Below are positions 26,971 through 34,926 of a DNA stretch of 64,000 nt, in pieces. The first letter of the stretch is position 1, and each line of letters begins with the position of its first letter. The notes under the pieces are model-generated. The model had not been told where the DNA came from. It searched no databases and saw nothing but the letters and a program-made list of their open reading frames with translations. Both the position numbers and the translations under genes were made by a program. This stretch comes from Pseudomonas serbica (GTDB lineage Bacteria; Pseudomonadota; Gammaproteobacteria; Pseudomonadales; Pseudomonadaceae), in assembly GCF_028823535.1 (NCBI RefSeq), contig NZ_JAQIYM010000008.1:186001-250000 (forward strand), given 5' to 3'.

Positions 26971-27858
26971 ATGCACTTTGATTTGACCGATCTGCGGTTG
27001 TTCATACACATCGCAGAAGCCTCCAGTCTGACTCAGGGGGCGCGACGAGCCTTCATCTCGCCTGCCGCGGCAAGCGTGCGGATCAAAGCGCTGGAAGCGC
27101 AGTTGAACAGCCACTTGTTATATCGCGACAGCAAGGGTGTCGATCTGACGGACGCCGGGAAGAAGCTTTTGCAGCATGCGCGATTGATCATGCGTCAGGT
27201 CGGTTACTTGAAAACCGAGTTCGCCGAATTCGGCACCGATTCTTCCGGACACATTCGCATTTTCGCCAATACAACTGCTGTCACTGAGTTTCTTCCGGAA
27301 CTGCTGGCAGGATTCCTCGCTGCACGCCCTGGTGTGACGGTTGATTTACGGGAGCGCCTATCGCGCGACATCATCCGAGGGGTGCTTGATGGCTCAACGG
27401 ATATCGGCATCATTGCCGGCCCTGTTGCGGCGAAAAAACTTCAAGTGTTGCACTTCAGTACAGACCGACTGGTGCTTGTGGTACCTAAAGAGCACGAACT
27501 GACACAGCGCAAACACATAAAATTGCGTGACACTGTGGCGTTCCATCACGTCGGCTTGCAAGAAGGCAGCACGCTCCAGGCGTTTGTCCGTGACCAGGCC
27601 GAGTTGTTGGGTGAAACCCTGGTATGGCGAATTCAGTTGTCGAGCTTCGAGGCCGTTTGCCGAATGGTTGAGGCTGGTGTCGGCATTGGTGTCATACCGG
27701 AGTCGGCCGCCATCCGTAACAGTAAAACCATGAATCTGGCCATTTTATCGTTGGACGAGCCTTGGGTCGTTCGCGAACGCAGCATCCTGGTTCGTGACAT
27801 AGAAGCCTTGCCCGGCTGCGTGAAGGCGTTGATCGCGCTATTGCAAGATCAGCATTGA
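26971..27858 (+). CDS. itcR: LysR-family itaconate regulator (ItcR/PA0877-like)
   Basis: 295 aa. The N-terminal helix-turn-helix is FIHIAEASSLTQGARRAFISPAAASVRIKALEAQL, followed by an effector domain with DSSGHIRIFANTTAVTEFLPE and GIGVIPESAA. I start at the ATG at 26971, after AGGAAAAGGG; a TTG two codons earlier is possible. Divergence from an ich-acd-prpD-ict-ccl operon is the arrangement of P. aeruginosa PA0877, a regulator that responds to itaconate. It should bind the triple TTAA site and activate both directions. The symbol is given on synteny. Confidence 0.82.
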   Translation: MHFDLTDLRLFIHIAEASSLTQGARRAFISPAAASVRIKALEAQLNSHLLYRDSKGVDLTDAGKKLLQHARLIMRQVGYLKTEFAEFGTDSSGHIRIFANTTAVTEFLPELLAGFLAARPGVTVDLRERLSRDIIRGVLDGSTDIGIIAGPVAAKKLQVLHFSTDRLVLVVPKEHELTQRKHIKLRDTVAFHHVGLQEGSTLQAFVRDQAELLGETLVWRIQLSSFEAVCRMVEAGVGIGVIPESAAIRNSKTMNLAILSLDEPWVVRERSILVRDIEALPGCVKALIALLQDQH

Positions 27859-27903
27859 AGGCGCCCTTCGCAGACGCGATCAAGAAGGATGAAACCTGGA
27901 ATG

Positions 27904-28782
27904 TCAGGTCAGGCTAGTGCCGGACATAAGCCCCTCAGTCAGTAACGACACCAATGGCTGGACTAAATGCTGAGTGCGAACATCATCGCCGATCACCGCC
28001 ACTTCAGTGGTGGGCAGCGTTGGCAGTTTTTCCGAAGGCTCGATAATTCTCATGCCTTCCTGCAGAAATGAAGTGCCAAGGGCGGTGATACCCAACCCGC
28101 CTGCTACGGCTGCTTGAACTCCAATCAGATTGCTGGCTAGACAGGCCGAAGTCCACTCGCGCCTTACTGAAGCCATCGCCTCGATCATGATCGCGCGGTA
28201 CGCGCATGGAGGTCGCATCATCACCAGGCGCACCGGCCGCGATGCTTCAATTTCATAATCCTTTGCGGCAATCCAGACCAGTGGTTCACGCCAGATGATT
28301 CTGCCTCGCTGGGCCGTGGCGCTGATCTTGCGTTTAGCGATCACCACATCCAGCAGTCCTGCCTCGTGGTCCGCCAACAAGTCGTTGCTGAGGCCCGTGG
28401 TGAGTTCCAGCTGAATATCCGGATAGAGCTTGCTGAACCGTGAGAGCAGTCGTGGCAACTGGGTAGGCACCAGGTTCTCGGAGATGCCGAGACGCAGGAC
28501 ATTCACCCCCTCTGGCTCCCTGATTTCACGGACGAAATTGTCAAAGTGCACCATCATTTTGCGTGCGCCAACCAGAAGACGTTCGCCCTCCGGGGTCAGG
28601 GTCAATGCACGACTGGTGCGCTCGAAAACGCGCATGCCAAGTACTTCTTCCAATCGGATGATTTTCTGACTCACCGCTGATTGCGATCGTGCAATCACCT
28701 CGGCCGCCGCCGTGAAGCTTCCCGTTTCTGCGACTGCGATAAACGCCCGAAGCAAATCGATATCAACGTCGCCCGCTTGCAT
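27904..28782 (-). CDS. LysR-family regulator
   Basis: 292 aa, starting at the ATG at 28782 after AGGCG; an in-frame TTG six codons upstream is weaker. DLLRAFIAVAETGSFTAAAEVIARSQSAVSQKIIRLEEVLGMRVFER is the winged helix; the effector domain contains LRLGISENLV and GGLGITALGTSFL. It resembles the regulators that precede small oxidoreductase or transporter genes (PecT/HdfR side of the family). It is divergent from the SnoaL-like gene. Its promoter contains TTATGCGTTTG (28817-28827), which recurs before the genes at 33.4 and 48.4 kb, so those may be further targets. Confidence 0.88.
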   Translation of the reverse strand: MQAGDVDIDLLRAFIAVAETGSFTAAAEVIARSQSAVSQKIIRLEEVLGMRVFERTSRALTLTPEGERLLVGARKMMVHFDNFVREIREPEGVNVLRLGISENLVPTQLPRLLSRFSKLYPDIQLELTTGLSNDLLADHEAGLLDVVIAKRKISATAQRGRIIWREPLVWIAAKDYEIEASRPVRLVMMRPPCAYRAIMIEAMASVRREWTSACLASNLIGVQAAVAGGLGITALGTSFLQEGMRIIEPSEKLPTLPTTEVAVIGDDVRTQHLVQPLVSLLTEGLMSGTSLT

Positions 28783-28816
28783 GATGAATTCGCCTATCAA
28801 CTAGATGCCATTAACT

Positions 28817-28827
28817 TTATGCGTTTG
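28817..28827. promoter_or_regulatory. TTATGCGTTTG motif, copy 1
   Basis: Exact 11-mer in the LysR/SnoaL-like divergent promoter; also at 33296-33306 and 48339-48349, each time 60-130 bp before a start codon. Confidence 0.4.
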
Positions 28828-28945
28828 AATTATAGATAGCAAACTCCGAACATCGTACTTGTGATCATCCCTTAGGGACGTTTCACCCATTAATCCGGCG
28901 TCACCACTGAATGGGACGCCGAGCCCAAATTCCAGGAGATAGAAA

Positions 28946-29359
28946 ATGCCTGACAATAAAGCTGTAGAAATTGTTGAAAGCTTCTGGCGCGAAGTCTGGC
29001 AGGCGAAAGATCCGCAGGCCGCTGCGCGCTTTGTTGCTGAAGACTTTGTCATTACCTCTGGCGGGGTCGATGTCGTCGGCCGTGAGGCCTTTATTGAGTG
29101 GATCGGAGTCTTTCTGTCGAAGATCGAAGACTTCACATTTGGCAGTATCGAGACGTTCCAGAACAACGAAGGTACTCGCGTGGCCTCACGGTGGAAACTC
29201 ACCGGCAAGAACAAGGGCTTCATAGGGGCTCGCTCGTGTAGCACACCTTTCGAAATGCTCGGCACTGCAGTTTGGGAAGTACGTTCAGACGGTCTGCTGG
29301 CGCACAACTGGGTAGAGCGCAATGCGCTTGAGGTTCATCGCGACGTTATCGGTCTCTAA
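28946..29359 (+). CDS. SnoaL-like (NTF2-fold) protein
   Basis: 137 aa with the NTF2/SnoaL cone fold: VESFWREVWQAKDPQAAARFVAEDFVIT at the N-terminus and VASRWKLTGKNKGF plus GTAVWEVRSDGLLAHNWVE at the C-terminus. Such proteins act as small isomerases, hydratases or ligand binders, and sequence does not tell which. It has a GGAG ribosome binding site and is divergent from a LysR gene that probably controls it. Confidence 0.78.
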   Translation: MPDNKAVEIVESFWREVWQAKDPQAAARFVAEDFVITSGGVDVVGREAFIEWIGVFLSKIEDFTFGSIETFQNNEGTRVASRWKLTGKNKGFIGARSCSTPFEMLGTAVWEVRSDGLLAHNWVERNALEVHRDVIGL

Positions 29360-29449
29360 GGTCGAATCGCCGCTTCAACACCCGACTTACCTCCCTCGGT
29401 TTCGTCCACGCAACGTACGGAGGGAGTCTCGATCAACGAGGTTATTGCA

Positions 29450-29710
29450 ATGAAAAACCTGCTTCCATTGGCAGTTCTGGTGTTCTGTTCCACAGTCATG
29501 GCGGATCAGTCAACAGATGAACGCCATGTAGAAATTGAATCGTATCGCTATGCAATGTCCCTGGACATCGCCAGTGTGATTTCGATTACGACCCCGGCGG
29601 ATAAGTGCAATGCAGCCCCCGTCACCATGATCTACCGCGACTCCAGAGGACACATCAAAGGGCTTGAATACCTTTCGATGTCAACAGATTGCGACGCCAT
29701 CGGCGGTTAA
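29450..29710 (+). CDS. DUF2790 small exported protein
   Basis: 86 aa. A signal peptide (MKNLLPLAVLVFCSTVMA) is followed by the DUF2790 core: ESYRYAMSLDIASVISITTP, CNAAPVTMIYRDSRG and a final Cys, which likely pairs with the first. The family is nearly restricted to Pseudomonas and often sits next to regulators or two-component genes; function unknown. It is probably periplasmic. It lies 90 bp after the SnoaL-like gene with its own GGAG-like site. Confidence 0.85.
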   Translation: MKNLLPLAVLVFCSTVMADQSTDERHVEIESYRYAMSLDIASVISITTPADKCNAAPVTMIYRDSRGHIKGLEYLSMSTDCDAIGG

Positions 29711-29898
29711 CGGCCACCCCCGCGCATCAAACGACCACTGCTCCTTACGCCTCACCGCTTGCATTATAAAAACAAGAGCAAGCCCCTCTCCGCCCCTGCG
29801 AGTACAAACGAAATAGTTAAATCGCCGAGTAATCACTCGACGAATTATCTAACGAATCACATCGCGAGCAGGCAATGTCACACACTATTTTCTTCGCT

Positions 29899-31236
29899 TT
29901 ATGCGGCAGGTACTCGCGCATCCAGCACAGGTTCCAGGCGAGGAGTTCGTACCATCAAGGTCATGATCAATATTCCGATCAACAACAGTCCGGTAACGGC
30001 GAACAACCCGTTCGCAAAACTGCCCGTAGCCGTCTTGATCGCGCCCATCATGTAAGGCCCGACAAAACCACCCAGCATCCCGATCGTGTTCACATAAGCG
30101 ATCCCCCCGGCGGTGGCGCCGGCCGGCAGATAGCTCATTGGCATTGCGAGGATGATCGGCATTGCAGAGAACACACCGAGCGCTGCCAGTGTCAGCCCGA
30201 AAATACTCAGGCCAAAATGGCCCTGAACAAATGGCAACATCCCAAAACCTACCGCCGCCAGCAATGAACACGCAGAAATATGAATACGCCGCTCGAGTCG
30301 CAGATCGGAATGTCGTGAGATCAGGATCATTCCGATCGTGGTGATGGAGTAAGGCACGACAGCCCACATGCCGATCTGCGTCGCGGTGGTCAAGCCTGCT
30401 TCACGCAACATCATAGGCATCCAGAAGTTGACGGCGTTGTGACCACAAACGATGGTGAACCAGGTCAACGCGATCAAGTGGATCGAAGGTTCTCGCAGAG
30501 CGGCCAGGAAACCTTTATCGACTGCCGGCTGGAAACTCGCCAAATGCTGTATTACTTTGACCTTTTCCTCGGGCCTGAGCCACTTGCAGGTACTCGGGCC
30601 ATCGGAGAGCAACGCCAGTGCGATGAGGCCCAGCACGATGGATGGAACCCCTTCTATGACAAACAGCCATTGCCAGCCTTGCAGCCCGGCAATCCCATGG
30701 AACGCATCCAGAATACCCCCTGACAACGGCGCCCCTGCAACGCCAGCGATAGCTGAACCGCAGAGAAAAATCGCGGCCATTTGAGCCCGTCGGGCCGGTG
30801 GAAACCAGAACGTCAAGTACAGCAATACCCCCGGAGCGAAGCCGGCCTCAAAAGCGCCGAGCAACAGGCGCATGAGATAGAACGAGGTGGGACTATGAAC
30901 GAGCATGGTGCAACTCGACACAAAGCCCCAGCCGATCATGATTCGGGCGATAGTGACCCGGGCCCCCAAACGTTTCATCAACAAATTGCTGGGTATCTCA
31001 CAGCACACGTAACCGAAGAAAAAGATACCCGCCCCCAGGCCGTAGACCGCGTCGGAGAAACTCAGGTCGGCTTTCATATGTAATGCGGCAAACCCGACGT
31101 TCACCCTGTCCAGATAGGCGAACACGTAACAGACGAACAGAAACGGCATGAGCCGCCAGGCAATTTTTCGGTAAACAGGATCGTTGTCATCGATGAACGC
31201 CATGGCGCCTTGAGCGACGGAGGATTGGAGTTGCAT
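29899..31236 (-). CDS. MFS transporter, anion:cation symporter family
   Basis: 445 aa with twelve predicted segments. VCYVFAYLDRVNVGFAALHMKADLSFSDAVYGLGAGIFFFGY, CCEIPSNLLMKRLGARVTIARIM and APLSGGILDAFHGIAGLQGWQWLFVIEGVPSI identify the ACS/phthalate-permease class, which takes up organic acids with protons. It is a close paralog of the carrier at 46.9 kb. ATG at 31236 has AGGAG 9 nt upstream; an earlier in-frame start is weaker. A CCGCGAAC/GTTCGCGG dyad lies about 165 bp upstream (31399-31440). Confidence 0.9.
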   Translation of the reverse strand: MQLQSSVAQGAMAFIDDNDPVYRKIAWRLMPFLFVCYVFAYLDRVNVGFAALHMKADLSFSDAVYGLGAGIFFFGYVCCEIPSNLLMKRLGARVTIARIMIGWGFVSSCTMLVHSPTSFYLMRLLLGAFEAGFAPGVLLYLTFWFPPARRAQMAAIFLCGSAIAGVAGAPLSGGILDAFHGIAGLQGWQWLFVIEGVPSIVLGLIALALLSDGPSTCKWLRPEEKVKVIQHLASFQPAVDKGFLAALREPSIHLIALTWFTIVCGHNAVNFWMPMMLREAGLTTATQIGMWAVVPYSITTIGMILISRHSDLRLERRIHISACSLLAAVGFGMLPFVQGHFGLSIFGLTLAALGVFSAMPIILAMPMSYLPAGATAGGIAYVNTIGMLGGFVGPYMMGAIKTATGSFANGLFAVTGLLLIGILIMTLMVRTPRLEPVLDARVPAA

Positions 31237-31398
31237 GGATCGAATCTCCTGCAAATATTGTTATTGGAAGTGCGCAAGAAAGATTTCGTCGCGTCAAACT
31301 CGGGGCCGCGCTTTTAATACCCTGCGACATGGTTTTCAAAAATTATTGCTCGCTGCGCAAGCAGGGTAAAATTCACGCAAGTTTGAAATGCTTGGTAT

Positions 31399-31440
31399 CC
31401 GCGAACAATGCGAATTCGTAAATTCATTTAGAGTTCGCGG
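31399..31440. promoter_or_regulatory. Inverted repeat CCGCGAAC-N26-GTTCGCGG
   Basis: Perfect 8-bp arms (31399-31406 and 31433-31440) around an AT-rich centre, between the MFS promoter and the end of the cupin gene. It could be an operator pair or a terminator-like structure; no T-run follows. Confidence 0.4.
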
Positions 31441-31464
31441 TGTACAGTTGATGCGTGTCAGGTA

Positions 31465-32031
31465 TCAACGAATGAAACGATCGGCATAGTCAGCGCCTAA
31501 CCCGACATTTTCATAATGCTGACGGGCACTTTCCAGTTTCGTATAAACATCTTCGTAATCCAGCGCCTTGCCGTAGGGATCTACATAGACATAGTTGCCG
31601 GTCACATGAAACAAGGTAATCATTTCGGTGACCTCTTCAGGGACTACCAGCGTATGGGTTTCTCCTGGTGGTTCAAACGCGTAGCTCCCTTCGGTGGCCA
31701 CCCATTCGTGTTCGAGGTAATGCCAGTGGCCCCGTAAAGTAAACGCGTGCACCGGCCCACCATGGCGGTGACGGGACAGCACACCTGAGCGCCGCACCCG
31801 GGTGAGATTGACGAAGTAGCCGCCAGTCAGGCTCAGAATCAATGGCCGAAACCACACACCTTCAGCCTGGGGTACCCACTCACGTTCATCGCAGTCGAGA
31901 TTAAGCGCACCCGCCAGCAAAAAGTCGGCTGGCATACCCGCCGGCTGGTCGAATTGATAGGGCACCTTGGATCGATCACCACGATGAGAAGTCATCACAG
32001 GCCTTGCCAAACTTTGTTCTTGTACAGTCAT
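31465..32031 (-). CDS. Cupin, 2,4'-dihydroxyacetophenone dioxygenase-like
   Basis: 188 aa single cupin. Metal ligands are visible in RHRHGGPVHAFTLRGHWHYLEHEW (motif 1: two His plus Glu or His) and PPGETHTLVVPEEVTEM (motif 2 His). The family includes 2,4'-dihydroxyacetophenone dioxygenase, a ring-side-chain-cleaving iron enzyme, but many members are untested. Upstream lies a TCGCTA hexamer tandem repeat only 37 bp from the start codon and an 18-bp palindrome, so expression could be variable and repressor-controlled. It is followed by an MFS transporter gene on the same strand. Confidence 0.78.
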   Translation of the reverse strand: MTVQEQSLARPVMTSHRGDRSKVPYQFDQPAGMPADFLLAGALNLDCDEREWVPQAEGVWFRPLILSLTGGYFVNLTRVRRSGVLSRHRHGGPVHAFTLRGHWHYLEHEWVATEGSYAFEPPGETHTLVVPEEVTEMITLFHVTGNYVYVDPYGKALDYEDVYTKLESARQHYENVGLGADYADRFIR

Positions 32032-32067
32032 TTTTATTCAACCTCACGGTCAGAGATTCACCAGATT

Positions 32068-32100
32068 TCGCTATCGCTATCGCTATCGCTATCGCTATCG
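32068..32100. repeat. Hexanucleotide tandem repeat (TCGCTA)5.5
   Basis: Five perfect TCGCTA units plus TCG, placed 37 bp upstream of the cupin start codon. Copy-number slippage would change promoter or leader spacing. Confidence 0.95.
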
Positions 32101-32142
32101 CAGACACCATCAAGTCCGCAGCAAATGTGCAACTTGATAACT

Positions 32143-32160
32143 ATTGAGCGCGCGCTCAAT
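32143..32160. promoter_or_regulatory. Perfect 18-bp palindrome, operator candidate
   Basis: ATTGAGCGCGCGCTCAAT, fully self-complementary, between the cupin gene and the end of the LysR gene, about 112 bp upstream of the cupin start. TetR-type repressors often use such sites. Confidence 0.6.
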
Positions 32161-32209
32161 CAATACAGCTTAAACAACAGGGCAAGAAAAATTATCTTAC
32201 TTAAAGGTG

Positions 32210-33115
32210 TTATGTAATCGTCCAGCACAGACCTTTGACGCGACTACTGAGAAATTCATTAAATACTTTGATTCGCGGGCTTAAATATTTGCGGTTTGCG
32301 TAGATCAGACTGACAGATTCTTTTGTGCCCGTATAAAAGTCGGACAACACAGGCACGAGGCGACCCTGACGAATATCCTCGCCAATATGAAATCCGGCCA
32401 ACTTGACGACGCCCGCCCCTTGCAACGCCAGATCTCTAAGAAGATCCCCTTGGCTAAATGATGCGCGACTGCGGAAAGGCACCTTGATCAAGCGACCATT
32501 GTCGCGAAAAGTCCAGACGCTCCACTGACTGTCGAAACTGAACCCGAAGCATTGATGCTCCAGCAAGTCCTGCGGATGGAGCAGAGGCGCATGAATCGCC
32601 AGGTACTCGGGTGAAACGCACACAATCCATTCATTGTCATTCAGGCGTTGCGCCACGCGGGAAGAGTCAGGCAGGAACCCGCTGTGAATCGCCACATCCA
32701 CGCCTTGCTCAAACAGATCGATGTATTGTGGCCCCAGCTGAATGTCCACATCAAGGAGCGGGTAAGTGGCGAGAAATTCAGGTAGCCACGGCATTATCTG
32801 ATGCTTGGCGAACGTGGTCATCGTATGCACGCGCAGCATGCCACTGACCCTGGTGGGCAATCGCTCGGCCAGCGAGTCCGCCTCGCTCATGGCATCGACC
32901 ACGGCCAGCGCACTTTTGAGGTACGCCACACCCTCCTCCGTCAGCAGCAGCGCCCGAGAACTTCGCACGAACAATCGCACCTGCAAGCGATCTTCCAGTC
33001 GTGAAATCAGCTTGCTGACGGCCGAGGGGGTCAGATGGCCGGCACGGGCCGCCGCGGAAAAACTGCCATGTTCGGCCGCTCGGATGAAGGCGAGCATTTG
33101 GGAATAGTTGTCCAG
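32210..33115 (-). CDS. LysR-family regulator with probable CTG start
   Basis: 301 aa if translated from a CTG at 33115. AAGGAGG lies a few bases upstream of that codon, and the protein would begin DNYSQMLAFIRAAEHGSFSAAAR, the normal LysR N-terminus. The first ATG (33097) would cut six residues, and longer frames reach 33223 without a good site. Helix-turn-helix: AGHLTPSAVSKLISRLEDRLQ. Effector domain: VDVAIHSGFLPDSSRVAQRLN and GAGVVKLAGFHIGEDIRQGRL, as in the CrgA/PtxR-like subgroup. It ends 180 bp before the cupin gene on the same strand and may control the cupin or the divergent gene at 33.4 kb. Confidence 0.85.
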   Translation of the reverse strand: MDNYSQMLAFIRAAEHGSFSAAARAGHLTPSAVSKLISRLEDRLQVRLFVRSSRALLLTEEGVAYLKSALAVVDAMSEADSLAERLPTRVSGMLRVHTMTTFAKHQIMPWLPEFLATYPLLDVDIQLGPQYIDLFEQGVDVAIHSGFLPDSSRVAQRLNDNEWIVCVSPEYLAIHAPLLHPQDLLEHQCFGFSFDSQWSVWTFRDNGRLIKVPFRSRASFSQGDLLRDLALQGAGVVKLAGFHIGEDIRQGRLVPVLSDFYTGTKESVSLIYANRKYLSPRIKVFNEFLSSRVKGLCWTIT

Positions 33116-33295
33116 ATCTCTCCTCCTTCTCTTATTAGTTTCGACCGCGGTGCAGGTGGCTGTGGGAGCACATGGGCTTAAACTATTACATCTCTGAATC
33201 CATGGATACGCCGGTTTCTTCACACCGGATGTGAATTTTGTTCACAGGAACAACCCTTGGGTATCCATCAGCCAGTCGATTAGCTGTGATCAGTT

Positions 33296-33306
33296 TTATG
33301 CGTTTG
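33296..33306. promoter_or_regulatory. TTATGCGTTTG motif, copy 2, in a longer promoter repeat
   Basis: The 11-mer sits inside a segment of about 65 bp (33268-33332) that aligns with 48310-48375: both read ATCAGCC, TAGCTG, GAT-AG, TTATGCGTTTG and AATACT at the same spacing. Confidence 0.5.
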
Positions 33307-33361
33307 CCAAGGGGCCGGGCCGCTCAAATACTCAAGCGGATTACAATAAGAGAGCCCCCCC

Positions 33362-33931
33362 ATGTTTGATGCACTGCGTTCTCAAGACTCGCCTTACTCA
33401 TTGTCATTCAGTCAGGACTGTATGGAGGGTCGCCTGGCCCCCTTCGGCGATGTAGCGGTTGAGCCTATACCCGTCCCGTCAGACCGCTCGGTGGTGCACT
33501 TCGCCGATGAGCTCAATCGTTACATCGCCTTGATCCAACATCCTTATGGGCAGCTAAACCGGGTCATTGCGCAAATGGCTGGATTGCTAATTCTCGGGCA
33601 TGCCAGCAATGGCTTTTCCACCTACGCGCAATTAGCCAAAACCCCGGAACAGGCGCTGATCGAGACCCTGGATTTGCTGAACCAACTCAAGGTTCCGCCT
33701 ATGGGGTTAACGCATTTCAAACACCTTTCACTTGCGGCCAGAAAACTGCTTGACCTCTCTCGGGCCCTGCATCGCAACATCAATAACGCTGCTGCTTTCA
33801 AAACGCGCGCCCCTGGGTGGCTGAGCGAACTCAACAAGGCCAACGCACTCTTGCGCTGCATCGCCATCCCGCACTCAGGGCTTATGCCGGTGGACCTGCA
33901 AAACACCTGTTTTTGTTGTTCGCAGCAGTGA
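33362..33931 (+). CDS. Protein of unknown function
   Basis: 189 aa; I do not recognise the family. It looks soluble and mostly helical: residues about 45-150 alternate hydrophobic and charged residues (ADELNRYIALIQHPYGQLNR, AARKLLDLSRALHRNINNAA). The C-terminus is cysteine-rich (NTCFCCSQQ), which could bind metal or be lipidated or cross-linked. There is no signal peptide or membrane segment. It lies 37 bp before a metallo-beta-lactamase-fold gene and shares a promoter repeat with the aconitase-type operon at 48.4 kb. The ribosome binding site is weak (AATAAGAGAG). Confidence 0.6.
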   Translation: MFDALRSQDSPYSLSFSQDCMEGRLAPFGDVAVEPIPVPSDRSVVHFADELNRYIALIQHPYGQLNRVIAQMAGLLILGHASNGFSTYAQLAKTPEQALIETLDLLNQLKVPPMGLTHFKHLSLAARKLLDLSRALHRNINNAAAFKTRAPGWLSELNKANALLRCIAIPHSGLMPVDLQNTCFCCSQQ

Positions 33932-33968
33932 AACCACAGTCAATCAAAAACCAATAAAAGAGGCTGTC

Positions 33969-34865
33969 ATGTCCCCCTACTCGATCTGGATTCTCGAATA
34001 CGCCCACATCCCCGACTTTCCAGTCAGCGGTATCAAATACGGCATCCATAACGAAGGTGTTCGAAAGTTGCCGTACAGCTACGTGCTGATCAAGGGAAAT
34101 GGCCGGACCATTATGGTGGACGTCGGTTACAACCATCGTGACTACGGCCAAGCCTTGGCTGGGCAGTTTGGCGTGACTAACTGGCATTCCGCGCGAGAGG
34201 TTCTGGCTCAGTGCGATGTGACGCCCGAAGACATCGATACTGTGTTTGTCACACACGCCCACTTTGACCATTTCGGTAACACCGATGCTTTCCCCAATGC
34301 GCGGTTCTACCTTCAGGAACGAGAACTGTCGAAATGGATCTGGGCCATGGCCCTGCCGGATCGACTGAGCTGGACGCGCACGGGGCTTGACCCCTCGGAT
34401 ATTCTTCGTGCAGTGGAACTGGCCCGCCAAGGACGGCTGATTTGCGTAGATGGAGAAATGGAAGATGTAGCGCCTGGCATTGATCTACGCGTTGCGTTCG
34501 ACAGCCACACCTTCGGCTGCATGTGGGTACATGTGCGCAACGATCTGGCAGCGATCGCTCATAACAGTTGGGTGTTGGCCGGAGACCTTGTTTACGTCTA
34601 CGACAACATGGTGGCCAATCCGCAAATCATCAACAGTGATATCAGTGGAACGCTAGACTACCGTCCCGTTGGCCTGGCGCAAAACAGCAACACCAATCTG
34701 GTGCTGGCCACTGAGGAAATGCTCAAAGCGGTTGACTATGAAGTCAAGCGAGTCATCCCAGTACACGAAGACCGTTTGAGTGAGGTTTTCCCTACCCGTG
34801 TGACTGACAAAAACCTGCGGATCATGCAGGTCTATTTGGCAGAGGGTGAACAATCTCGCGTCTGA
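33969..34865 (+). CDS. MBL-fold hydrolase, AHL-lactonase-like
   Basis: 298 aa metallo-beta-lactamase-fold hydrolase. The two-zinc site is complete: THAHFDHFGN (HxHxDH), DSHTFGCM with the third His, AGDLVY with the bridging Asp and PVHED with the last His. The N-terminus LPYSYVLIKGNGRTIMVDVGYN and overall length match the N-acyl-homoserine lactonase (AiiA/AttM) group, which also contains other lactonases. Possible substrates are homoserine lactones or a catabolic lactone. It is probably co-transcribed with the unknown gene 37 bp upstream and ends at a clear terminator. Confidence 0.87.
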   Translation: MSPYSIWILEYAHIPDFPVSGIKYGIHNEGVRKLPYSYVLIKGNGRTIMVDVGYNHRDYGQALAGQFGVTNWHSAREVLAQCDVTPEDIDTVFVTHAHFDHFGNTDAFPNARFYLQERELSKWIWAMALPDRLSWTRTGLDPSDILRAVELARQGRLICVDGEMEDVAPGIDLRVAFDSHTFGCMWVHVRNDLAAIAHNSWVLAGDLVYVYDNMVANPQIINSDISGTLDYRPVGLAQNSNTNLVLATEEMLKAVDYEVKRVIPVHEDRLSEVFPTRVTDKNLRIMQVYLAEGEQSRV

Positions 34866-34885
34866 TCACGCCTGTCTCATTACAA

Positions 34886-34916
34886 AACAAAGCCGTCTAA
34901 AAGACGGCTTTGTTTT
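34886..34916. terminator. Bidirectional rho-independent terminator
   Basis: ACAAAGCCGTCT-AA-AGACGGCTTTGT hairpin flanked by an A-rich left side and TTTTGTG, between the convergent lactonase-like and OprD genes. Confidence 0.88.
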
Positions 34917-34926
34917 GTGTGCAGTG

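Noticed and set aside
32068..32100. Short tandem array considered as CRISPR-like
   Set aside because: Units are six bases with no spacers; it is a simple sequence repeat.
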